Positions 26,585-33,679 of a DNA stretch of 64,000 nucleotides are shown here, one piece after another. The translations under genes and the position numbers were made by a program. The number at the start of each line of letters is the position of its first letter. The stretch's first letter is position 1. This DNA comes from Paraburkholderia phytofirmans OLGA172 (GTDB lineage: Bacteria; Pseudomonadota; Gammaproteobacteria; Burkholderiales; Burkholderiaceae): assembly GCF_001634365.1 (NCBI RefSeq), contig NZ_CP014579.1:3100001-3164000 (forward strand). The letters run 5' to 3'. The notes below the pieces were generated by a model. It saw nothing but the letters and a program-made list of their open reading frames with translations. It had not been told where the DNA came from and made no database searches.

Positions 26585-28738
26585 TTAAGGCGTGCGCGGC
26601 TTGGTCGTGATCGGCGCGAAGTCCGCGACGATATGATCCTGGCCGAATTTGCCGGCGATCTGCGCGAGTCGCATATTCAGTGCGCGCAGATAATCGGCAC
26701 GTGATTCGCTTTCGGGGCGCGGCTTGTCGAATAGCTGCGCCGGCGTAATCAGAAGCACCACCATCTCCGATCCAAACGGCTTCGAAATGACCCAGTCGCC
26801 CGCGCTGCCGATGGTGGCCGCATAGTGCGGGGGCGCCTGATTGTCCTTCGCACGCGGACTCGGCACCATGTGCACGACGCTGCCGTCGAGCTGATAGTAG
26901 TCGAGGTTCACGTACGAGTCGTAGCCTGGTGTCGTCACGTCGACGACTAGCGGATCGCCGTCGCTCAACTGTCCGCCGGGCGGCCGCACATGCAGCGACG
27001 CAACGTGCCCTGCTTGCCAGTTGCGGGTCCAATAGGGAGCGAGTGCTTTGATCGTGTCGCATTTGTCGTCGGCGAGCGGCTCGACTTCCAGCGCGAGCGT
27101 ATCGACGCCCGGCAATGCCACCAGCGTATCCTTCAGATGCGCCGCGCCGTAGCGCTGCGAGACGTAGCCGCGCACCGTCAACGAATGATCCTGTGCCGAA
27201 GCGGACAGCGCCGAACACGGCACCTGCGCCAGCACCGGCGCGACGGCGGCTAAGGTCAGCGCGGGTTTCGGCGCGAGCGGCGCGGGCGGTGCGGGAGGCT
27301 GCGCTGTGCCCCCGGCAACCGGCGCGGCAGTTGACGGTGGCTCAGGCGCACTCGCTACCGGTGCGGCAGCAACAGGCGTCGCCGCCGAAGCCGCTTGATC
27401 CGCAGACGCCTCCGAAGTAGTCGCAGCCGGCTGTGTCCCGCTCTGACGATTTGGCGCCGACCGCAAAGCAAACACGCCGACAACCGCCGCACACACCACC
27501 GCCAACCCCGCGAGCCCGGCCTTCGCCAACGTGCCCGACTTCTCCGCGCGCGCTTCGTTGTCGAACTCCGCAATAAAACGCGCGACACTCGGCATGCGCG
27601 TGTTTCGATCGAACGACAGCGCAGCCCGCAACGCGCGCCACTGCTTCGCATCGAGATTGGACGGCCGCTGCGGCTTAAAATCAGCATTGCGCGCCTGTGT
27701 CGCCGACAACCGGTCGAACGGATGGTGGCCCGTCAATAGCTCATACGTAATGCAGCCGAGCGCATAGATATCGTCGCGCGGATCCGGCTCGCGATGCTCG
27801 ATCATTTCCGGACTCGCATACGCAGGCGTCAACGCGCCGAGACTGCCGGGGTCGAACACCGTGGCATCGGTCTCCTCCTCCGGCCGCTGGAACACGCGGG
27901 CGATGCCGAAGTCGATCACTTTCACTTCGGCATTCGTCGTGAGAAAGACGTTGGCGGGCTTGAAATCGCAATGCACGAAGCCGTGTTCGTGCGCATAGGC
28001 AAGTGCATTGCACATGCCGCGCACAATCGGCAGCGCAGCGCGAACTGGCATTCCCTTATAGCCCGGCGTGCGCAATAGCTGGCTGAGCGGCTTGCCGGTG
28101 AGGTACTCCATCGTCAGGTAGACGATCGGTCCGTCGCGGTCGAAGTCGTACACCGCGATGATGTTGCGGTGCGCGAGCACCTGCGCCTTGCGCGCCTCGC
28201 GTTGCAGCGCGACGAGCGAATTCGGGTTGCCGCGGAACTGGACGTTGAGCACCTTGATCGCAACATACGGCTTGCGATCCGACGCTTCGAGCTTGCGCAA
28301 ATCGAGCGCCTTGTACACCGTGCCCATTCCGCCGACACCCAGACATTCCTCGAGAACGAAACGGTTGTTCAGCGTATCGCCGGTGCCTTTGATCTGATCA
28401 TGTCCCGGCGCGCCGGCGGCGCTCGCTGCACCTGCCGAGCTTGCTTCGCTCGCCCCGCTCGCCGAGCGTACCGACGGTATCTCGACGGTGGTCTGCATGC
28501 CGGTTTCCTCGCCGCCCGCCGCCACGTTCGAGACACGCAACTGTTCAATGCGCCGACGCACTTCGGTGTAGAGATCGTCGGGCAGCGGCGATTTTCGATG
28601 TGCTACGCCGAGCATTTCCAGCAGCTGTGTGGGACCGAGTCCTTCGGTCGTCAACGTGCTGTCGAGTTGGGCGACGAACTCGTCACGTGACAGCTCGCCG
28701 CTCTGATAGTCGCGAATCACATGCGCAAGGCTAGCCAT
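26585..28738 (-). CDS. Membrane-bound Hanks-type Ser/Thr protein kinase
   Basis: The protein has 717 aa. An N-terminal helical region is followed by an Ala/Ser linker and a kinase domain (about 125-385) with GVGGMGTVYKA, Lys162 in VAIKVL, HCDFKPAN with catalytic Asp258 (HCD in place of HRD) and the DFG at 276-278. One TM helix (about 405-425) precedes a Pro/Ala linker and an extracytoplasmic domain. That domain ends in a DUF4384-like region (PGGQLSDGDPLVVDV, WVISKPFGSEMVVLL). It is the natural counterpart of the PP2C phosphatase (10479) and FHA protein (17968). Its outer domain may sense secretion or envelope state. No sigma-54-type promoter was found upstream. Confidence 0.93.
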   Translation of the reverse strand: MASLAHVIRDYQSGELSRDEFVAQLDSTLTTEGLGPTQLLEMLGVAHRKSPLPDDLYTEVRRRIEQLRVSNVAAGGEETGMQTTVEIPSVRSASGASEASSAGAASAAGAPGHDQIKGTGDTLNNRFVLEECLGVGGMGTVYKALDLRKLEASDRKPYVAIKVLNVQFRGNPNSLVALQREARKAQVLAHRNIIAVYDFDRDGPIVYLTMEYLTGKPLSQLLRTPGYKGMPVRAALPIVRGMCNALAYAHEHGFVHCDFKPANVFLTTNAEVKVIDFGIARVFQRPEEETDATVFDPGSLGALTPAYASPEMIEHREPDPRDDIYALGCITYELLTGHHPFDRLSATQARNADFKPQRPSNLDAKQWRALRAALSFDRNTRMPSVARFIAEFDNEARAEKSGTLAKAGLAGLAVVCAAVVGVFALRSAPNRQSGTQPAATTSEASADQAASAATPVAAAPVASAPEPPSTAAPVAGGTAQPPAPPAPLAPKPALTLAAVAPVLAQVPCSALSASAQDHSLTVRGYVSQRYGAAHLKDTLVALPGVDTLALEVEPLADDKCDTIKALAPYWTRNWQAGHVASLHVRPPGGQLSDGDPLVVDVTTPGYDSYVNLDYYQLDGSVVHMVPSPRAKDNQAPPHYAATIGSAGDWVISKPFGSEMVVLLITPAQLFDKPRPESESRADYLRALNMRLAQIAGKFGQDHIVADFAPITTKPRTP

Positions 28739-28916
28739 TTGTGCGAAGCGCCCCCGCTGCCGTTGGGCCGGATCGCATGCGACCGGAGCCTTTCGGGCTG
28801 ATAGAAAACCTGTCGTAACCAGTTACATGTGCCGCTTCGATACTAGCTCCCGGTCTGAGCTTTCGCAAACCAGGATTGCCCCGCTGCGAGCACTGCCGGC
28901 GAGTGTCTTGCGACAT

Positions 28917-28941
28917 CCAACAGAATCCGGCGCGTTGTTGG
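28917..28941. promoter_or_regulatory. Upstream activator site CCAACA-N13-TGTTGG
   Basis: CCAACA (28917-28922) and TGTTGG (28936-28941) are separated by exactly 13 nt. The centre is 135 bp upstream of the -24 element at 29064. Spacing and distance are identical to the site at 23033-23069, although the flanking arms have diverged. Confidence 0.7.
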
Positions 28942-29036
28942 GTGCGCGCCATCAGCCGCCAGTCTCCGGCTAGTGGCCATACTATCGCTTCGACGCGGCG
29001 GTGTGACGCGAAAGCCTTGTGCATCAAGCCTCCACC

Positions 29037-29160
29037 AACTTTCTTAGGAGCCGCGAATAAAACTGGCACAGCCCATGCGTTAGTGACACTCGAGCAGACA
29101 AGATGCTCGAACCCAACCGCAAGACTGTGATGTTCCCTTCCAGGAGATTTACCATGAACA
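29037..29160. repeat. Duplicated control region, inverted relative to 22820-22945
   Basis: About 120 bp upstream of the peptide gene at 29154, including the sigma-54 promoter, the transcribed leader and the ribosome site, is nearly identical to the reverse complement of the region upstream of the gene at 22825. Homology continues into both coding sequences. The two copies are inverted and flank about 6.3 kb. Confidence 0.88.
29064..29079 (+). promoter_or_regulatory. Sigma-54 (-24/-12) promoter of leader-peptide gene 3
   Basis: TGGCACAGCCCATGCG keeps TGGCAC and GG-N10-GC. The transcript would start near 29090, about 64 nt before the ATG, and could include the next one or two peptide genes. 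Confidence 0.82.
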
Positions 29161-29435
29161 CGCTGATGATCAAAGACCTGTCCATCACCGAACAACTCGA
29201 CAGCAAGGCCATGAGCGCCGTGCGTGGCGGCTACGGCTACGGTTACCCCAGCACGTCGTACTTCAACTTCAGCCCGGTGGTCGCGCCGAACAACAGCAAG
29301 ACTGTCGACGCCACGCAGTTGATCAGCAACGCGATGAACATCCAGAACGCCAACGGCAACAACGTCGCGTTCGCAGCGGGCATCACGTCGTCGATCAACC
29401 CCAGCGTCACGTCGAGCAACAACATTCACGTTTAA
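29154..29435 (+). CDS. Double-glycine leader secreted peptide (family member 3)
   Basis: The 93-aa precursor has CCAGGAG upstream of the ATG. The 26-residue leader ends QLDSKAMSAVRGG and is almost identical to that of member 2. The 67-residue core starts YGYGYPSTSYFNF, has NANGNNVAF and ends SSNNIHV. It has no Cys, hardly any charge, and high Asn and Ser. Substitutions relative to member 2 are spread through the core (for example T to S and V to A) while the leader is conserved, which fits selection for export by one transporter. It is the first gene of a three-peptide series. Confidence 0.88.
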   Translation: MNTLMIKDLSITEQLDSKAMSAVRGGYGYGYPSTSYFNFSPVVAPNNSKTVDATQLISNAMNIQNANGNNVAFAAGITSSINPSVTSSNNIHV

Positions 29436-29443
29436 AGTCCGAT

Positions 29444-29487
29444 TCGGCGAAGCGGAGAGGCCCTCGGCAATTTCCGCTTCGCGCCGA
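29444..29487 (+). promoter_or_regulatory. Intercistronic hairpin between peptide genes 3 and 4
   Basis: GCGAAGCGGA (29447-29456) pairs with TCCGCTTCGC (29473-29482), and outer bases CGG/CCG extend the stem with one bulge. The loop is about 16 nt. There is no T-run, so it is more likely an mRNA-stabilising or attenuating hairpin than a terminator. It would let gene 3 be made in excess over gene 4. Confidence 0.5.
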
Positions 29488-29523
29488 TCACGCCCGTCTT
29501 CCGCGCACCTTTGGAGAATCACC

Positions 29524-29808
29524 ATGTCATCCCTCATGATTCGCGATCTATCCCGCACCCGCGAACTCGACCGCCGCGCAATGTCGGCAGTGGCCGGCGG
29601 CACCGGCAGCAGCGTGCCCGGCCTGCCTTCGGTGGCCGGCCTGAGCGGCATTGCCAATGTCAACGTCTCGGTGAACCAGAACCTCAGTCAGATACAAAAC
29701 GTCAATGTTGCGGCGCTCAATAACATCGGCGTGATCGGCGCGGGCTTCGTGCCGCTGCATCTGAATGTCAGCCCGTCGCTGTGGGGCGCCAATTACGCCA
29801 ATGTTTAA
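29524..29808 (+). CDS. Double-glycine leader secreted peptide (family member 4)
   Basis: The 94-aa precursor has TTTGGAG before the ATG. The 26-residue leader ends ELDRRAMSAVAGG. The 68-residue core differs from members 2 and 3: it is hydrophobic and Asn/Val-rich with a quasi-repeated pattern (IANVNVSVNQNL, IQNVNVAALNN, LHLNVSPSL) and ends WGANYANV. The N-x-N-V periodicity suggests a beta-rich, possibly stacking structure. It has no Cys. It lies 88 nt after member 3 and is probably on the same transcript. Confidence 0.85.
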   Translation: MSSLMIRDLSRTRELDRRAMSAVAGGTGSSVPGLPSVAGLSGIANVNVSVNQNLSQIQNVNVAALNNIGVIGAGFVPLHLNVSPSLWGANYANV

Positions 29809-29991
29809 CTGCGTGCAATAGCGAAGGGCCGGGGGCTTCCCTTCTGCTGCCTGGTCACATCCAACAGGCGAGCTGCAAGCAGATTTCCTATACTGATAGT
29901 GCGACGAGACCTCTCTACACTTAAAGACACACCCGGGCCGCGGCCGGAAAATCGCACCGGCCGCCGGCTCGAACGCTTCCCTGGAGCCGCC

Positions 29992-30219
29992 ATGGCAAAG
30001 CTCGTTATCAAGGACCTCACCGACAGCGTCGAACTCGACCGCCAGGCGATGGCCGCTATTGTCGGCGGCGCGCGGATCGGTGCGCACGCGAGCGTCGCCG
30101 TGCAGGTGGTGCCGGGTTCCGCGCGCGTGGTCGACTATCCACCGGGTTTTCCCGCAGCGCATCAGGCGATAGCCGATGTTTCCGTTGCTGCCGTGCCGCG
30201 CAATTTGTCGCGCAGCTAG
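29992..30219 (+). CDS. Double-glycine leader secreted peptide (family member 5)
   Basis: The 75-aa precursor starts at the ATG at 29992 after CTGGAG. The 26-residue leader ends ELDRQAMAAIVGG. The 49-residue core is the shortest of the family and is Ala/Val/Pro-rich (ARIGAHASVAVQVVPG, VVDYPPGFPAAHQ). It is more basic than the others and not Asn-rich. A strong terminator follows, closing the peptide series. The 183-nt spacer before it may hold its own promoter: a TATACT hexamer lies near 29889, without a good partner. Confidence 0.8.
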   Translation: MAKLVIKDLTDSVELDRQAMAAIVGGARIGAHASVAVQVVPGSARVVDYPPGFPAAHQAIADVSVAAVPRNLSRS

Positions 30220-30242
30220 GCCTCTGATCGGACACTCGTAGC

Positions 30243-30271
30243 AACGGCACGCGCTTAACGCGCGTGCCGTT
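30243..30271 (+). terminator. Rho-independent terminator after the peptide genes
   Basis: AACGGCACGCG and CGCGTGCCGTT form a perfect 11-bp stem with a 7-nt loop, followed by TTTTCGTTT. This ends the 29-30 kb peptide transcript. Confidence 0.88.
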
Positions 30272-30705
30272 TTCGTTTGATGAATCGGCGTTTGTTCCGC
30301 ATGCCATTCGCCTGCGTGCAGGTCGTGCCGGCACACGGCATGGCGTGCTTCGAACCAGATCGATACCGACATTGTCGACAGCCGTATTAAGAGGTCCTTC
30401 TTGTAGGACGCGCGAGACGCCTGCAATTGGAAACGAGCGAGCCCTCCACGCTATTCCGGCAGCGGACGAATTGTTCGATTGACCTGGTGAATGTCTGCAC
30501 GCGGCGACGTTAGCGACCGTGCACTCACCTATGATGTTTAGGACGCCGCGTGGTTTTATGCCGTTCGCCGATAGGACGTGCTATCCGGACAGCCTCCTGG
30601 CGTAGAAGTGTTGGCGGCGCAAGGCATGCAAAAGCGTCGCACAGCGCGAGCCGCGGTGAAGACGCGCCACGAGCCGGCATCGCCAATTCATATTGGAGAC
30701 ACGCT
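30272..30705. other. Intergenic region without a recognised gene
   Basis: About 430 nt between the peptide terminator and the DUF3303-type gene. I see no convincing reading frame, RNA or promoter apart from the ribosome site of the next gene. Confidence 0.5.
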
Positions 30706-30990
30706 ATGAAATTCATCGTGCAATGGAATGGCCTGCCGACGGCGGAAAACTCCGTCATCGAGCGCTTCATGAAAACCGGCGGCCAGGCGCCTGAAGGCGT
30801 CAAATTGCTGGGGCGCTGGCATGCAGTCGGCGGATTGCATGGCTTTGCGGTCGTCGAGGCGGAAGATACGCGCGGACTGGCAGCACTGGCGCTCGAATGG
30901 GGCGATTTACTGACGATGAGCGTTGTCCCGGCGATGACGGACGAAGAGCTCGGCGCGGCATTGGGCGCGCAACAGGCCGCGCGCAAGTAA
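30706..30990 (+). CDS. DUF3303-type small protein
   Basis: The 94-aa protein starts at the ATG with TTGGAG about eight bases upstream. The sequence (MKFIVQWNGLPTAENSVIERF, VKLLGRWHAVGGLHGFAVVEA, LALEWGDLLTMSVVPAMTD) fits the DUF3303 family of dimeric alpha-beta barrel-like proteins, whose function is not known. It lies 19 nt before the MFS exporter gene on the same strand, so the two are probably co-transcribed. Confidence 0.8.
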   Translation: MKFIVQWNGLPTAENSVIERFMKTGGQAPEGVKLLGRWHAVGGLHGFAVVEAEDTRGLAALALEWGDLLTMSVVPAMTDEELGAALGAQQAARK

Positions 30991-31009
30991 GTGTGCAAGT
31001 AAGACGATC

Positions 31010-32650
31010 ATGACGCCCAGTCTCGACACGCCTCTACCCAGCGGACAATTGCTGCCGTTTCGCGAGTCGCTGCTGGCGATGCTCGGTGTCGCCTTTGTCT
31101 CGATGCTGGTGGCGCTCGATCAAACTATCGTCGGCACCGCGCTGCCGCGCATCGTCGCCGATCTGAAGGGCTTCGATCTGTACGCATGGGTCGCCACGGC
31201 TTACATGCTGGCTTCGGTGATCACCATTCCGATCTTCGGGCGGCTGGGTGATTTGTTCGGCCGCAAGCCGTTTTTGATCGCCGCGATTCTGTTGTTTACC
31301 TGCGCGTCGGTATTGTGCGGGTTTGCCACCAGCATGCTGTTGCTGGTGATTTCGCGCGGATTGCAGGGGATAGGCGGCGGCATTCTGATCGGCACGGTGT
31401 TCGCCACTGTCGCCGATCTGTTCCCCAATCCGAAACTGCGGCTGCGTTGGCTCGTGTTTGTCACGTCCGCGTTCGGCATCGCCAATATGGTCGGGCCGAC
31501 GCTCGGGGGCATGCTCACGCAATACGGCGGCTGGCGGCTGGTGTTTTTCGTCAACGTGCCGGTCGGCCTCGTGTCGCTGCTGTTCGTGCAGCGCTTTTTG
31601 CCGCCGCTGCATCACCTGCGGAGCAAGGACCCCGTGCGGCTCGACTGGCTTGGCGCGTTCGTGATCGCGGTCACTTTCGGCGCGCTGCAATTGCTGATCG
31701 AATTGTTTCCGAAGTATGGCGTCGACACGATAACGATCGTGCTGGCCGTCGTCGCGGCGAGTTTTGCAATGACGCTGTGGCTATGGGAGCGGAGGATCAA
31801 GTATCCGATCATTCCGGTGGATATGCTGTTGGATCGCAAGCTTTCCGCGCTCTTTGCGATGTCCGTGCTCGGCGGCTTCGCGCTGTTTTCGCTGGTGTTT
31901 TATGTGCCGCTGCTGTTTCAGGGCGGCTATGCGATGTCTGCGCATGACTCGGGCATGTTGATTACGCCGCTGCTGCTCGGTACGACGGTCGGCAGTGTGG
32001 TGAACAATCGTATCGTCACACGGATTCGCCGCGCGAACGGCATTATGTATGTGGGTTTTGCGCTGTCCGCGCTGGCGTGTCTGAGCGTGATCGTGCTCAG
32101 AGGTACCGAGCCGCATCTGGTGTGGATGTCGTGCATGGGCATCAGCGGGCTTGGGCTCGGTCTGGTGGCGACCAGTCTGACTGTCTGTTCGCAGCAGATC
32201 GTCGCGCGTGATCAGATCGGTGCGGCGACGGCGTTGCTGCAATCGTTGCGTACTTTTGGGGGGATGCTGGGTACGGTGATGACCGGTGCGTTGCTCGGGC
32301 ATCTTTATACGCAGGGGGTGCATCGTTCGCTCGCCTCGTATCAGGCGACGCAGTGGTTCAAATCGTTTGCGAGCCCGGAGTTGTTGGTGGATCGTGCGGA
32401 GCAGGCGGCGTTGATTAATCGTCTGGTGAGCGCCGGGCATGCGGGCGATGCGATGATGAATTCTGCGCGGGATGCGCTTGTGCAGTCGATTCATATTGGG
32501 ATTCTGGTGGCGGGTGGGGCTGCGTTGGTTGGGTTGTGTCTGGCGTGGTTTGTGCCGCCGGTGAGGATTGGGTATGCGGAGGGGGAATTGGTGGTGGGTG
32601 GGGGAGCGGAGCAAGGTGAGGGGAATGCGCCGCGGGGGAATATGCTTTAG
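31010..32650 (+). CDS. DHA2-family (14-TM) MFS multidrug exporter
   Basis: The protein has 546 aa with 14 predicted TM helices. It has the DHA2 (EmrB/QacA) hallmarks: ALDQTIVGTALPRIVADL in the first helix region and GRLGDLFGRKP (motif A) between TM2 and TM3. It should export drugs or other small amphipathic molecules by proton antiport. No EmrA-type adaptor is adjacent. The C-terminal 25 residues are Gly-rich (GELVVGGGAEQGEGNAPRG). Substrate unknown. Confidence 0.92.
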   Translation: MTPSLDTPLPSGQLLPFRESLLAMLGVAFVSMLVALDQTIVGTALPRIVADLKGFDLYAWVATAYMLASVITIPIFGRLGDLFGRKPFLIAAILLFTCASVLCGFATSMLLLVISRGLQGIGGGILIGTVFATVADLFPNPKLRLRWLVFVTSAFGIANMVGPTLGGMLTQYGGWRLVFFVNVPVGLVSLLFVQRFLPPLHHLRSKDPVRLDWLGAFVIAVTFGALQLLIELFPKYGVDTITIVLAVVAASFAMTLWLWERRIKYPIIPVDMLLDRKLSALFAMSVLGGFALFSLVFYVPLLFQGGYAMSAHDSGMLITPLLLGTTVGSVVNNRIVTRIRRANGIMYVGFALSALACLSVIVLRGTEPHLVWMSCMGISGLGLGLVATSLTVCSQQIVARDQIGAATALLQSLRTFGGMLGTVMTGALLGHLYTQGVHRSLASYQATQWFKSFASPELLVDRAEQAALINRLVSAGHAGDAMMNSARDALVQSIHIGILVAGGAALVGLCLAWFVPPVRIGYAEGELVVGGGAEQGEGNAPRGNML

Positions 32651-32994
32651 GTGGGGCTCACGTTTCGCCACCGCAATAATGGTGTGCGCAACGAATGACC
32701 TGACGCTGTCACGCCACCCAGTTACATCCATCCTCTGTTTTTCTACCTGCGTTTTGGGGTTCGGAGGCACTCACTTGCGCCGTTTAACACGTGTCATGCC
32801 GAACCGATCTCGCGAGTAAAAGCACCCTTTTTGAAGGCCCGGCAAGGCACCTCTTGAAATCCTTCCGCAATCGAAATAACCCTGAAATAAAGGACAATTC
32901 GGCGCCGCTTGCGCACCTAAGACCAACTCGTTTTCAACCACGCGCGCATAGAACAAGGCCAAAGCTAAATAACGAGGTCTTCCGGGGTTCATGC
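32651..32994. other. Intergenic region without a recognised gene
   Basis: About 340 nt between the MFS gene and a small gene. No promoter, RNA or hairpin is convincing. Confidence 0.4.
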
Positions 32995-33270
32995 ATGACA
33001 ATGGATGAAGACATTGCGCACGTGGCGCGTGTGATGGCGCCGTCTTTGCGCGCCTTTCGTGGTGAACCTGTGCTGCCACCAGCATATTGGCGAAAACGGC
33101 TACAACGCATACAGGATGAATTCCTTCTGACCGAATTGCAAACGTTTCAGATCGAACGTTTGCCGTGGAGTTGGATCGGTTTGAGGTGGAGAGGGGACAG
33201 GGGACAGGGGGAGAGGCATTTAGTGCGCGGCCAGAGTACTGGAGTTCCGGCATTAAAGTCGTACTCCTGA
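32995..33270 (+). pseudogene. Small hypothetical gene, probably frameshifted near 33165
   Basis: The frame from 32995 encodes DEDIAHVARVMAPSLRAF and LPPAYWRKRLQRIQDEFLL, which reads like a real small helical protein, up to ELQTFQIERL. It then turns into an unlikely Trp/Arg-rich tail. The neighbouring frame from about 33165 continues naturally as VELDRFEVERGQGTGGEAF. The change of frame next to a G-rich stretch (GGGGACAGGGGACAGGGGG) suggests an indel. Function unknown. Confidence 0.4.
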
Positions 33271-33353
33271 CATCAACATTCCGGCATGAGACGTCGAGAG
33301 GTGACAGTATCTTGCTTCGATGCTTGCTCAGACGGAAATTCGAACCGTCGTCA

Positions 33354-33389
33354 GTTAAGAGCGCGGTTAAGAGCGCGGTTAAGAGCTCA
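33354..33389. repeat. 12-bp tandem repeat (GTTAAGAGCGCG), about three units
   Basis: Units at 33354-33365 and 33366-33377 are identical and the third (33378-33389) differs at its end. The repeat lies in the 409-nt non-coding stretch before the acyltransferase gene. Confidence 0.85.
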
Positions 33390-33618
33390 GTATCTGCCAG
33401 TTCGGGCCGATTCAGGAGCGACGGTATGGATTGACCGCATTTTTCGCTCCGAAGATAAATCGTGGCTTAGCCGTTGCTGGAAGAGTAACCGGGAGAGACC
33501 TCAAGCTTTCGCCCACCAGTCCACGTGGTTCGCAACTCCCGTTCCACACAAATCCCTCAAATGATTGAAGCTGCCGACATTAGCGTTACTGCTCGATAGT
33601 CTATGCCTGGCAAACCAA

Positions 33619-33634
33619 TGGCATGAATTTTGCG
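33619..33634 (+). promoter_or_regulatory. Sigma-54 (-24/-12) promoter candidate for acyltransferase
   Basis: TGGCATGAATTTTGCG matches TGGCACG-N4-TTGCW at all but two constrained positions. The transcript would start near 33646, about 35 nt before the ATG at 33680. A second overlapping match (TGGCAAACCAATGGCA, 33608-33623) is weaker. CGTTAC (33584-33589) and GTAAC (33486-33490) half-sites resemble those before the exopolysaccharide operon. Confidence 0.62.
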
Positions 33635-33679
33635 TATTTTTGCGGTCTTTGGAAAATCAAAAACTGCGAGCAGACCACC

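Noticed and set aside
25692..27218. 508-aa leftward frame across the caspase-FGE and kinase genes
   Set aside because: It overlaps two genes with clear domains. Long antisense frames are common in GC-rich DNA.
10479..28738. Kinase-phosphatase-FHA set as the regulator of the T6SS block at 1-7.8 kb
   Set aside because: The three genes are interleaved with the peptide export genes and the PP2C is coupled to a peptide gene. The FHA protein lacks the usual T6SS Fha architecture. Cross-talk cannot be excluded.
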